Shown one piece after another: positions 7,266 through 16,096 of a stretch of 37,487 bases of DNA (position 1 is its first letter; every line of letters starts with the position of its first letter). The stretch is from an uncultured Burkholderiaceae bacterium (GTDB lineage Bacteria > Pseudomonadota > Gammaproteobacteria > Burkholderiales > Burkholderiaceae_F): the NCBI GenBank assembly GCA_944390675.1, contig CALXQR010000010.1:1-37487 (forward strand). The letters are read 5' to 3'. Below the pieces are notes generated by a model, which made no database searches, had not been told where the DNA came from, and saw nothing but the letters and a program-made list of their open reading frames with translations. Both the position numbers and the translations under genes were made by a program.

Positions 7266-10200
7266 TTGTCTTGGAAACGAAAAAAGATTGCGGAAAAAAC
7301 TGTGAGCGGAAATAGTCTTCGAGATCAATTAAGCGGCTTGATGCAAGCCAGACAGAATGAGGCGCGCCGGCAGGCCGAGCTAGCCGAGCAGAAAAAAGAG
7401 CAGGAAAAACAAAAGCGTCTCGCGCAGCAAAAAGCCTCTTCTAAAGAACAGACTGAACCCAAAAAGGTCACGCATCCTCGTTTGCGTCCGATTCCCGGTT
7501 TGCCAGTTTCTCAGCGAGCCGATGAGATTGTTGAGGCGATTCGTAAAAACCGGGTCTTAATTTTGTGCGGTGAGACTGGTTCGGGCAAAACCACCCAATT
7601 ACCGAAATTATGCGTGCTTGCGGGCCGCGGTCGAAAAGGCATGATTGCGCACACGCAGCCACGGCGCATTGCAGCGTCTTCAATCGCCAAGCGTTTGGCC
7701 GAAGAAACCGGTACGGAATTGGGGCAATGGGTGGGTTTCAAAATTCGCTTTACCGACCGCACGCAGCATGGCGCTCAGGTCAAACTCATGACCGATGGCA
7801 TTCTTTTGGCCGAAACCCAGGGTGATCCGCTTCTGAAAGCCTATGACACCATCATTATTGATGAGGCGCATGAACGAAGCATCAATATTGATTTTTTGCT
7901 GGGCTACTTGAAAGGTCTACTTAAAAAGCGATCGGACTTAAAAGTGATCGTCACGTCAGCCACGATTGACAGCGAGCGCTTCGCAAAGCATTTTGCCGAT
8001 GAAAAAGGACGCCCGGCGCCTGTTCTGACGGTTTCCGGCCGCACCTATCCGGTTGAGATTCGCTACCGTCCGATTGAAGATGAGGACGAAACCGACGATA
8101 AAAGCCTAATGAATGCGATTTCGGACGCTTGCGACGAGCTCACACGAGAAGGGCCGGGTGACATTCTTGTGTTTTTGCCGGGTGAGCGAGAAATCAGAGA
8201 AGCGGCCGAAGCGCTTGTGCGTTCTCAGCCGCCCACCACAGAGATTTTGCCCCTCTATGCAAGGCTTTCTGCCGCTGAGCAGGAAAAAGTTTTTAAAACG
8301 AGTGACAAGCGCCGCATTGTTCTTTCAACCAACGTGGCAGAAACTTCCATCACAGTGCCGGGCATCCATTATGTGGTCGACACCGGTTTGGCGCGCGTAA
8401 AACGCTATTCCTATCGAAACAAAGTCGATCAGCTGCTCATTGAGCCTGTCAGTCAAGCCTCCGCCAATCAACGCTCAGGCCGCTGCGGTCGTGTGGCCGA
8501 CGGTATTTGTATCCGTCTTTACAGTGAAGAAGATTTTGCACGACGCAGCGCTTTTACCGATTCGGAAATTATGCGCACCAATTTGGCCGCGGCGATTTTA
8601 CGAATGAAGTCGTTGAAATTGGGTGACGTCAGGGCTTTCCCCTTTGTTCAGGCACCGCCCAATCGCGCGATTGTGGACGGTATTTCTTTGCTCAAGGAAT
8701 TAAACGCGCTTGATGATCGGGAACGTTTGACAGAAGTCGGCCGCGCTTTATCAAAGCTGCCGGTTGATCCCAAGGTGGCAAGAATGTTGCTGGCGGCAAA
8801 AGATAATGCGGCGCTTTCCGAAGTGCTGATTATCGCGAGTGCCCTTTCTGTTCAGGATCCCCGAGAGCGCCCGCTTGATCGGCAGGAAGCTGCGGATAAC
8901 GTGCATCGATCCATGGCCGATGATAAAAGTGACTTCACCACTTTTGTAAAGCTTTGGCGCTATGTGCAAAATGCCATGGAGCACAAAGAAAGTAATCGAA
9001 AGCTTACGGAAGAATTCCGTCGGAAATTTCTCAGCCCCAGACGTCTCAGAGAATGGCGCGATGTATACCGGCAATTAAGGGAACTGACCGCAGAGCTTGG
9101 ATGGAAACTTAATGAAAAAGAAGCCAATTATGAGCAGGTTCACACCTCATTGCTGACCGGCCTGTTAGGCAATTTAGGCTATAAGATGCCGGAAGCGGAA
9201 CCTCGCGCAGCGCCGTTCTTAGGCGCTCGGGGCATTAAGTTTTTCATTTGGCCGGGTTCCCCTCGAGTGAAAAAATGTGGCCGCTGGATTATGGCGGCGG
9301 AGTTGGTGGAGACCTCGAAGCTTTTTGCCAGAACAGTGGCTGATGTGGATCCGCAGTGGATTGAGCGAGTCGGCGCTCACTTAATTAAAAAGAGCTATTC
9401 GGAGCCGCACTGGGAGAAAAAAGCCTCCGCTGTGATGGCGATGGAAAAGGGAACAGTCTACGGGCTGACGGTTTACAGTCAGCGGAAAGTGACCTATACG
9501 GATAAGGATCCGGCCCTTTGCCGTGAGCTTTTTATCCGTGAGGCGTTGGTAAATGGTGAATTTGAAACGGCAGCTCCATTTTTCAGACACAATCAGCAGC
9601 TTGTCCGCGAAATTCGCAATTTAGAGCACAAAGCTCGGCGTTTGGATGTGCTCGTTGACGATGAGCTCATTGTTCAGTTTTATGACGCCATACTGCCCGA
9701 AGAGGTCGTAAGCGGCGTGACGTTTGAGCAATGGAGGCGCAAGGCCGAAAAAGACAATCCCCGGTTGCTTTATTTGTCTAAAGACGAACTCATGCGCCAT
9801 GAGGCAAGCGGCATCACAACGGAGTATTTCCCGAAAACGATGGAAATGAAGGGCGTGCAAATGCCGCTCACTTACCATTTTGAGCCCGGCAGCCCGAGAG
9901 ACGGCGTTACGCTTGCGGTTCCGCTTTACGCGCTTAATTTAGTCGATGAGGTTCGAACACAATGGCTGGTGCCGGGGATGCTCAAAGAAAAGGTGCAGCT
10001 TCTGATAAAAAGCTTGCCCCAACGCTACAGACGCCATTGCGTGCCGCTCGCCGACTATGCCAAGGGATTTGCCCTAAGAGCGGCATCTGTGGCCGGAGAG
10101 AAACCCCTTTTGCAAGTGCTTTGCGATGACATTGAGTCGCAATGCTCTGTCAGACCCAAAGTGGAGGATTTTCGTCTGGAACAGCTACCCGCTCATCTGA

Positions 10201-11213
10201 CAATGAATTTCAAAATTCTCGATGAGTATGGACGTCAAATTGATATGGGGCGCAACCTCGCCTCCCTGAAATCGGTATTGGGGCAGCAGGCGCAAAAATC
10301 TTTCCAAGAGGTTGCCTCTCAGGACGCAGAAATTTCTCAAGAGTGCGATCGGCCGATTACGGAATGGAATTTCGGAGAATTGCCGGAAATTATGGAGATC
10401 AAGCGCAAAGGACAGTCTCTGATCGGACACCCTGCGCTTGTGGATCATAACGACTGTTGTTCTATTGAGGTTTTTGATGATCCTCATGAAGCAGCCCGCC
10501 AACATAAAAAGGGCCTTTTGCGTCTTTTTAAACTGCAGCTGCGTGAACAGCTTCGCTATTTAGAAAAAAATCTGAAGACACTGCAGTCTGTGCAGATGCA
10601 GGCTTCTATGGTTGAACCTCTGTCAAAGGTCTTTGACAGCTTTGAGACGATGCGAGAAGCGGTTATTGATACGGCACTTACACAGTGCGCCATGATTGAG
10701 CCGCTGCCGGTCAACGCCGAAGAATTTGAAGTCAGACGCCAAGATGCCAAAGGCAAATTAAATTTGATTGCGCAAGAGATTTCTTCTTTATTGGCTCAAA
10801 TCGTTGCCTTAACTGCGCAGGTTGTTAAAAAGCAAAAACTCTGCACTGACAAATGGGTTTCGGAAGATATCAATCACCAATTAAGCGGGCTCTTTTTTAA
10901 GGACTTTTTGCTTAAAATTGGCTATCTGCATTTGGCGCACTATCCCCGCTATTTAAATGCGATTTTGGTTCGATTGGAAAAAAGACGCGAGGATCCTGAG
11001 AAGGATGCTCAGAAGATGCGCGATGTGAACCGTTTTGTTACCCTTTACGAAAGAGAAATCGCCAATCGAAAAGGGGTGGCGGATAGTCGATTAGAAGAAT
11101 TCCGATGGATGATCGAAGAACTGCGGGTATCGCTTTTTGCTCAGAAATTGCGTACGCCGATGCCGGTTAGTGTCAAACGGCTCGATAAAGTCTGGTCCTC
11201 CATGAAGTATTGA
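7266..11213 (+). CDS. hrpA: ATP-dependent RNA helicase HrpA (DEAH box)
   Basis: The 1315-residue protein is close to the roughly 1300 residues of E. coli HrpA, a DEAH-box helicase implicated in ribosome and mRNA metabolism. After a charged N-terminal segment (about 25-70), the helicase core shows Walker [10 protein letters not shown] (102-110), TQPRR, DEAH (199-202), TSAT and the motif VI region QRSGRCGR. Helicase-associated domains and the long HrpA-specific C-terminal region follow, which separates it from the shorter HrpB. The start is uncertain: 7266 is a TTG without a clear ribosome binding site, and GTG at 7302, with GGA eight bases upstream, is a good alternative. The next gene begins 11 bases after its stop and is probably co-transcribed. 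Confidence 0.96.
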   Translation: MSWKRKKIAEKTVSGNSLRDQLSGLMQARQNEARRQAELAEQKKEQEKQKRLAQQKASSKEQTEPKKVTHPRLRPIPGLPVSQRADEIVEAIRKNRVLILCGETGSGKTTQLPKLCVLAGRGRKGMIAHTQPRRIAASSIAKRLAEETGTELGQWVGFKIRFTDRTQHGAQVKLMTDGILLAETQGDPLLKAYDTIIIDEAHERSINIDFLLGYLKGLLKKRSDLKVIVTSATIDSERFAKHFADEKGRPAPVLTVSGRTYPVEIRYRPIEDEDETDDKSLMNAISDACDELTREGPGDILVFLPGEREIREAAEALVRSQPPTTEILPLYARLSAAEQEKVFKTSDKRRIVLSTNVAETSITVPGIHYVVDTGLARVKRYSYRNKVDQLLIEPVSQASANQRSGRCGRVADGICIRLYSEEDFARRSAFTDSEIMRTNLAAAILRMKSLKLGDVRAFPFVQAPPNRAIVDGISLLKELNALDDRERLTEVGRALSKLPVDPKVARMLLAAKDNAALSEVLIIASALSVQDPRERPLDRQEAADNVHRSMADDKSDFTTFVKLWRYVQNAMEHKESNRKLTEEFRRKFLSPRRLREWRDVYRQLRELTAELGWKLNEKEANYEQVHTSLLTGLLGNLGYKMPEAEPRAAPFLGARGIKFFIWPGSPRVKKCGRWIMAAELVETSKLFARTVADVDPQWIERVGAHLIKKSYSEPHWEKKASAVMAMEKGTVYGLTVYSQRKVTYTDKDPALCRELFIREALVNGEFETAAPFFRHNQQLVREIRNLEHKARRLDVLVDDELIVQFYDAILPEEVVSGVTFEQWRRKAEKDNPRLLYLSKDELMRHEASGITTEYFPKTMEMKGVQMPLTYHFEPGSPRDGVTLAVPLYALNLVDEVRTQWLVPGMLKEKVQLLIKSLPQRYRRHCVPLADYAKGFALRAASVAGEKPLLQVLCDDIESQCSVRPKVEDFRLEQLPAHLTMNFKILDEYGRQIDMGRNLASLKSVLGQQAQKSFQEVASQDAEISQECDRPITEWNFGELPEIMEIKRKGQSLIGHPALVDHNDCCSIEVFDDPHEAARQHKKGLLRLFKLQLREQLRYLEKNLKTLQSVQMQASMVEPLSKVFDSFETMREAVIDTALTQCAMIEPLPVNAEEFEVRRQDAKGKLNLIAQEISSLLAQIVALTAQVVKKQKLCTDKWVSEDINHQLSGLFFKDFLLKIGYLHLAHYPRYLNAILVRLEKRREDPEKDAQKMRDVNRFVTLYEREIANRKGVADSRLEEFRWMIEELRVSLFAQKLRTPMPVSVKRLDKVWSSMKY

Positions 11214-11224
11214 TAGGGAGCGTT

Positions 11225-13231
11225 ATGCAATCAGTGCCGATTCGTCCTGCATTTTGGAATATTCCGTTTTGGGCGGAAGTGGCCGTCTATGTGGCCGGAC
11301 TTATTGCGGCTGTCATTTGTGTGATCGGCATTTGCCAATGTGTCAAGCTTTGGCGCGCAGGGCGCGATCAGACTTTGCCGCAAAATCGCAAAGAACGCTG
11401 GCTTGGCCTGTGGCGCGATGCCTTCCTGCACAGACGCTTACTTAAAACTCCGGGCGGCGTGATTCATTTCCTGATTTTCTGGGGCTTTGTTTTTCTCTTT
11501 TTAGGCACAGCGACCGCTGTGTTGGATTGGGACATTGGCCATTACGTCTTTGACGCCCGACTGCTTAAGGGCAATATTTATCTCGTCTACAAATTCATAC
11601 TGGATGTGGCGGGCTTTTTCAGTTTGATTGCGCTAGCAGTGGCCGCTTGGCGACGCTTTGTGACAAAGGGCAAAAAGCTGGAGCGCTCATGGCGTTTTGC
11701 TTGGATTCTGACTTCCCTTGCGCTCATTATTTTCACGGGCTTTATTGTTGAAGGACTGCGCTTGGCGGCTCAGCAGCCCGAATGGGCTCCGTACTCACCG
11801 GTGGGCTATGCTTTCTCGCTCGTATTCTTGCAAATGTTTACGCCCGAGCAGTTGCAGGGGGCTCATTTCACCTGGTGGCTGGTGCACGGTGCGGGCGCGC
11901 TGATTTTTGTCGGCCTCATTCCCTTCACATTTTTTGGGCACATGTTTAAAACGCCTGTCAATATCTTTTGGCGCAAGCTTACCCCCAAGGGACAGCTGCA
12001 AAAAATTGAGGATATTGAAGAGCAGGAAACGTTTGGCGTGTCCGATTTCAATCAATTTACCTGGAAGCAGCGACTTGATTTTGATGCTTGCACGGAGTGC
12101 GGTCGCTGCTCTGAAGTTTGCCCAGCGCTTAAAGCCGGAGCCCCATTGGATCCTAAGGCGCTCGTGATGTCACTGAAAAGGCGCCTTCATCGTCCCAATG
12201 ACAAGGAACTGGTGGGCGGCATTGTCAGCAAAGAAGCTCTTTGGAGCTGCACGACTTGCGGCGCCTGCGTGCAAGCCTGTCCTGCGCGATTGGATTTGCC
12301 TTCGACAATTATTGATATGCGGCGTCATATGGCGCTTGAGTTAGGGGAATTCCCGGCTGGTTTGACCAAAGCGCTTCAGAACACTCAAAATGTCGGCAAC
12401 CCTTGGGGTATGGATCCGGCTTCACGCTTGGATTGGGCGAAGGGTTTAGACGTGCCCGTTGCTCAAGAAGGAAAGCCTGTGGAATTTTTGTATTGGGTAG
12501 GGTGCTCAGCCTCTTATGACCGTCGGGCTCAAAAAATTGCCCGTGCCATGGTGAAGATTCTTAAGGCTGCCGGCGTTTCTTTTGCGGTAATGAGAGAGGA
12601 ACGCTGTCACGGAGATTTTGCACGTCGCAGCGGCGAAGAGTACACATTCCAACTTGCTGCGCAGGAAAATATTGAAAACCTGCACAAGTATCAGTTCAAA
12701 CGCATTCTCGCGCACTGTCCGCATTGCTTTAATACGCTGAAAAACGAATACCCGCAATTTGAAGGCGGACAATTTGAAGTCATCAGCCATACTAAACTGA
12801 TTCTTGAACTGATTGAGTCGGGACGAATTAAACCGGCGCTTAAGCAGCCTGAAAAAATTGTTTTCCATGATCCGTGCTACATGGCCCGGTACAACAACAG
12901 TGTGGGAACGCCCAGAAAGGTTTTGGATTCAATCAAAGGCATTACGCGTGTGGAAAGCCTTCAGCGCGGCAAGACTGCGATGTGCTGCGGCGCGGGCGGC
13001 GGCCAAATGTGGATGGAAAGTTCAACAAAGAAAATTAATTTCATTCGCTTGACAGATTTGCGCAAAGCCGCCTCCACAGTGGCTGTCGGCTGTCCGCACT
13101 GTCTGACGATGTTTGAAAGCGCCATGAGTGAAGACAAGGTGCTCTCGGGTATGGATATTATTGAATTGGCAGAACTTGTGGCTAAGGGTCTTGATGAGAC
13201 CTCTGAAAAGCAAGACAGTCCAAAGAACTAA
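11225..13231 (+). CDS. Membrane-anchored heterodisulfide-reductase-like Fe-S oxidoreductase
   Basis: The 668-residue fusion has several helices at the N-terminus (about 17-245), like the cytochrome b subunit NarI/HdrE, with His81, His214, His221 and His239 as possible heme ligands. It continues with two [4Fe-4S] motifs, CTECGRCSEVCP (Cys289, 292, 295, 299) and CTTCGACVQACP (Cys342, 345, 348, 352). Two cysteine-rich CCG-type domains follow (Cys427, Cys461, CPHC 498-501; Cys551, CCG at 587-589, CPHC 623-626). Such proteins pass electrons between a soluble donor, often an electron-transfer flavoprotein, and the quinone pool. That role is inferred, since no ETF genes are adjacent. ATG at 11225 is preferred over an in-frame TTG at 11210 because AGGGAG lies just upstream. 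Confidence 0.85.
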   Translation: MQSVPIRPAFWNIPFWAEVAVYVAGLIAAVICVIGICQCVKLWRAGRDQTLPQNRKERWLGLWRDAFLHRRLLKTPGGVIHFLIFWGFVFLFLGTATAVLDWDIGHYVFDARLLKGNIYLVYKFILDVAGFFSLIALAVAAWRRFVTKGKKLERSWRFAWILTSLALIIFTGFIVEGLRLAAQQPEWAPYSPVGYAFSLVFLQMFTPEQLQGAHFTWWLVHGAGALIFVGLIPFTFFGHMFKTPVNIFWRKLTPKGQLQKIEDIEEQETFGVSDFNQFTWKQRLDFDACTECGRCSEVCPALKAGAPLDPKALVMSLKRRLHRPNDKELVGGIVSKEALWSCTTCGACVQACPARLDLPSTIIDMRRHMALELGEFPAGLTKALQNTQNVGNPWGMDPASRLDWAKGLDVPVAQEGKPVEFLYWVGCSASYDRRAQKIARAMVKILKAAGVSFAVMREERCHGDFARRSGEEYTFQLAAQENIENLHKYQFKRILAHCPHCFNTLKNEYPQFEGGQFEVISHTKLILELIESGRIKPALKQPEKIVFHDPCYMARYNNSVGTPRKVLDSIKGITRVESLQRGKTAMCCGAGGGQMWMESSTKKINFIRLTDLRKAASTVAVGCPHCLTMFESAMSEDKVLSGMDIIELAELVAKGLDETSEKQDSPKN

Positions 13232-13235
13232 AAAG

Positions 13236-13261
13236 CCAATGCCCGAAAACTCGGGCATTGG
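13236..13261. terminator. Terminator between convergent genes
   Basis: Perfect 11-bp stem CCAATGCCCGA/TCGGGCATTGG with loop AAAC. On the minus strand it is followed by CTTTTT, so it best serves the methyltransferase/holA/lptE unit. It can also stop rightward transcription. Confidence 0.88.
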
Positions 13262-13265
13262 AGTG

Positions 13266-14450
13266 TTAGTTTTCAGCAGTTTCTTTTTTGGTTCTGAATG
13301 AGCCTTTAACCATTTCAAATTTAAAGAAACGGCATTCCAAAGGCCCATTGAAAATCACAGTTTTTCGAGACTCGGAAAGTCGCATCTGAGAAGGCAGTTT
13401 GCGGTCGCTGGTGAGCATCCACGCTGTCCAGCCCGAGAATTGTTTTTTCAAGTTGTCGGCCACATTTTTCATCATGCTTGCCACCGTGGCGCTTTTCGGA
13501 TTGGACTGCTCGCCGTAGGGGGGATTGGTTACGATGAGACCCTGCGGGGCAGTCGGGGCAACCACACGAGCGTCGCATTGATTAAAGCTTAAACGGCCGT
13601 CGTCAAGCAATGCTTGCAATCCCGCGCGCTGCGCATTGGCCTGCGCTTTAGAAACAACGATGGAAGAGATGTCGCTAGCGTGAATCTGCACTTTCGCATG
13701 CAGATTAATCTGCGCTTTGGCATCTTCTTTCATTTCGCGCCACTCATCCATGTCGAAGATTCGAAGATTTTCGAAAGCAAAACTGCGATTTAATCCCGGA
13801 GCGATGTGGCAGGCGATTTGAGCTGCTTCAATGGCAATCGTGCCGGAGCCGCAGAAGGGATCTAAAAGGGGCGTATCAGCTTTCCAATTGGCAAGTGCGA
13901 GAAGCCCCGCGGCCATATTTTCTTTTAACGGCGCCTCACCTTTTTCGATGCGCCAGCCGCGCTTAAAGAGCGGCTCGCCCGACAAATTAAGATAAAAAGT
14001 GCAGTAGCGTTCATCAATAAAGGCATGGATGCGCACATCAGGTTGCGCTTTTTCAATGCTGGGACGCTTGCCACAGCCTTCGCGGAAGCGGTCGCAGATG
14101 CCGTCTTTGATGCGAAGTGTCGTGAAATCAATACTCTCAAGCGGCGAGCGGTGCGCGGTGACGTCCACTCGGATTTTTGCGTCCACATCAAAAAAACGCT
14201 CCCAAGGCAGCGCGTGGGCCATGTCATAGATGTCATGGCTGTCGTAGTACTGACGCGTGGCGATGCGAAGAAGCACTCGGCTGGCGTAGCGGCTGTTTAA
14301 ACAAACAGACATAGCCAATGACAAGGGGCCCTGAAAGAGCACGCCGCCAGCATTGACTTTAATGTTTTGGCCCCCAAGCGTTTGAAGTTCATTGGCAAGA
14401 ATGGGTTCAAGCGTGCGCGGGCAAACGGCAAAAAAATGATAAGCGGGCAT
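13266..14450 (-). CDS. rlmL: THUMP-domain 23S rRNA guanine-N2 methyltransferase, RlmL type
   Basis: The 394-residue cytoplasmic methyltransferase has an N-terminal ferredoxin-like/THUMP region (about 1-165) and a Rossmann domain. The SAM site is DPFCGSGT (197-204). The catalytic motif TNPPYGE (308-314) marks an N2-guanine RNA methyltransferase. It matches the single-domain form common in betaproteobacteria rather than the long RlmL-RlmK fusion of E. coli, and the m2G2445 target is inferred from that relation. ATG at 14450, with AAGGA upstream, gives the expected N-terminus MPAYHFFAVCPRTLEP. Reading from 14516 would overlap holA needlessly. It lies four bases after the holA stop and ends the lptE-holA operon. 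Confidence 0.9.
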   Translation of the reverse strand: MPAYHFFAVCPRTLEPILANELQTLGGQNIKVNAGGVLFQGPLSLAMSVCLNSRYASRVLLRIATRQYYDSHDIYDMAHALPWERFFDVDAKIRVDVTAHRSPLESIDFTTLRIKDGICDRFREGCGKRPSIEKAQPDVRIHAFIDERYCTFYLNLSGEPLFKRGWRIEKGEAPLKENMAAGLLALANWKADTPLLDPFCGSGTIAIEAAQIACHIAPGLNRSFAFENLRIFDMDEWREMKEDAKAQINLHAKVQIHASDISSIVVSKAQANAQRAGLQALLDDGRLSFNQCDARVVAPTAPQGLIVTNPPYGEQSNPKSATVASMMKNVADNLKKQFSGWTAWMLTSDRKLPSQMRLSESRKTVIFNGPLECRFFKFEMVKGSFRTKKETAEN

Positions 14451-14454
14451 GAAA

Positions 14455-15468
14455 TTATTTCCTTGTGGAAGCGTGAGCGAGGAAAACGCAAAGCGTTTTA
14501 AGCTCAGACCACACATCGTCTCGGTTTTCGACTGTCAGTCCCTTGGCTAAGCGGTCCAGATCCGCGCAGCGGGCGAGCATGTTGGCGATTTTAGCCGTCG
14601 AGCTGCGCTGCGCAAGGCGTCCTGCGAGCGCTCGAGTCGATGGCATGACGGGTGCCTGGCGGTTGATCGTGAGAGCCAGAGTGTCTCGGAGAAACGAAGA
14701 TAAACGCATCAAAATAAGCGGCATCGGTTCGTCTTCGGCTTGCATGCCGCTGACAGTTCGAGAAGCTCTTGCGACATCGGCCTGTGCAATGGACTCCAAT
14801 AAGTCTTCGACACTGTAGCGTGAGACATTCATCACGCAGTCTTCCACTTCTTTAACGGTGAGTTCGCGTCCGGGATATAACAGCTCAAGTTTCATGAGCT
14901 CTTGCTTGGCGGCCATGAGATTGCCTTCGGTTTGTTCGGCGAAGAAGCTAAGCGCGGCTTCCTGCATGCTCTGGCCCTGACGGCGCAGCCTTTCACGAAT
15001 CCAGGCCGGATACTGAGCTCTTGCAATGGGCTGGCAGGAAATGACGTTTCCGCAGGCGGCAAGCGCTTTAAACCAAGCAGATTTTTGTGTGGAGTAATCC
15101 ATCTGTGACAAATGTATCACCGTCACAGTGGAATCAATCTGGGGAACGAGCTGAACGAATTGCGCCAAAATCTTCGCGCCTTTTACACCGGGGCCGGAAG
15201 ATAAAAAGCGAACCTCAATGATTTTTTTATCATCAAAAAGCGACACGGACGTGGCTGCGTCAATGAGTCCTGACCAGTCACTCACAGAACTGAAAGCCAA
15301 AACAACGCGTTCTGAATAGTTGAGCTCTTTGGCGGTGCTGCGAAGCGCATCGCCGGCTTCAAGCGCTAAAAGCGGCTCTTCGCCCACAATAATCCACAGA
15401 GGGGAAAGCGCGCCTTCGCTTTTTTCCCGCTCGAGAACTCGATTCAGATCGTCACTTTTAATATTCAT
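14455..15468 (-). CDS. holA: DNA polymerase III subunit delta
   Basis: The delta subunit opens the beta sliding clamp within the clamp-loader complex during chromosome replication. The 337-residue product is typical in length (about 340). Family features seen are the early WIIVGEEPLLALEAGDALR, the central SLFDDKKIIEVR and the segment GNLMAAKQELMKLELL characteristic of HolA. It is an AAA+-fold protein without a functional Walker A, as expected for delta. ATG at 15468 overlaps the lptE stop by 11 bases, and an in-frame TTG at 15477 is the alternative start. The order lptE-holA is conserved in proteobacteria. Downstream is the rRNA methyltransferase gene in the same unit. Confidence 0.95.
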   Translation of the reverse strand: MNIKSDDLNRVLEREKSEGALSPLWIIVGEEPLLALEAGDALRSTAKELNYSERVVLAFSSVSDWSGLIDAATSVSLFDDKKIIEVRFLSSGPGVKGAKILAQFVQLVPQIDSTVTVIHLSQMDYSTQKSAWFKALAACGNVISCQPIARAQYPAWIRERLRRQGQSMQEAALSFFAEQTEGNLMAAKQELMKLELLYPGRELTVKEVEDCVMNVSRYSVEDLLESIAQADVARASRTVSGMQAEDEPMPLILMRLSSFLRDTLALTINRQAPVMPSTRALAGRLAQRSSTAKIANMLARCADLDRLAKGLTVENRDDVWSELKTLCVFLAHASTRK

Positions 15469-15973
15469 CCGACTCAATGCCTTGAACAGTGGTCAAGCGG
15501 CTGAGAAGCTGCGAGATCAAATCCTGCTGCATTTCGTTATAAAGCACATTTTCTTCAGCGCTTCTGGACAGGTACTCGTCGTCGTTGTAGTACATGTTGC
15601 GAGAGGCAGTGAACGTTGTAGGCGGGAAGAATTCTTCTCCGTCAGGATTGATCAGACGGAAGGTCATGTTGAGGGTGAGCTCATACTCACGGGCTTCACC
15701 CTGCATGTTCAAGGAGACCACTTCGCGGTGGCGGCCCGATGAGAGCAATTCCAAAATGGCTTCAGCGCCTTCAGCTTCGGGCACAAGCGTAACGTTTGTG
15801 GAAGCTGCGATCATACGACGAATGTCTGCCGCCACTTTATTGTTAATCGGCATATTGACATAAAGCGTATTGAAGGGCAGCGTCACGTGTCCGCGAAGAT
15901 GCCAGCCGCAACCGCCGGCCATCAAAGAAAAGGCTAGCGCTGAGAATAAAAAGGAGCGTCGGGCTAAAGCCAT
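15458..15973 (-). CDS. lptE: LPS-assembly lipoprotein LptE
   Basis: LptE plugs the outer-membrane LptD barrel and helps insert lipopolysaccharide into the outer leaflet. The 171-residue product starts with a signal peptide ending in a lipobox-like LMAGGC, with Cys22 as the lipidation site. The next residues, GWHLRGHVTLPF, match the family's conserved start of the mature protein. An acidic C-terminus and length near 170 also fit. A GGGAAAA stretch lies about nine bases before the ATG. It is the first gene of the lptE-holA-rlmL unit, because a strong terminator separates it from leuS. Confidence 0.93.
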   Translation of the reverse strand: MALARRSFLFSALAFSLMAGGCGWHLRGHVTLPFNTLYVNMPINNKVAADIRRMIAASTNVTLVPEAEGAEAILELLSSGRHREVVSLNMQGEAREYELTLNMTFRLINPDGEEFFPPTTFTASRNMYYNDDEYLSRSAEENVLYNEMQQDLISQLLSRLTTVQGIESDEY

Positions 15974-16032
15974 AATTAAATTTTCCCAAAAATGTATTTC
16001 AGCTAAAGTACAGGGGTCATTATAGGGGAAAA

Positions 16033-16064
16033 AAGTCCCGAAGCCTTCACGGACTTCGGGACTT
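16033..16064 (-). terminator. Terminator of leuS
   Basis: Perfect 11-bp stem AAGTCCCGAAG/CTTCGGGACTT with a 10-base loop, followed on the minus strand by a run of T's (TTTTTT when the stem end is counted). It lies between leuS and lptE, which in E. coli are co-transcribed. Confidence 0.88.
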
Positions 16065-16096
16065 GAGTGAATAGAAAACCGTGTCGTGAGCGCCGA

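Noticed and set aside
13266-14516. Longer start for the rRNA methyltransferase at 14516
   Set aside because: It would overlap holA by over 60 bases and add residues absent from the family; ATG 14450 has a ribosome binding site.
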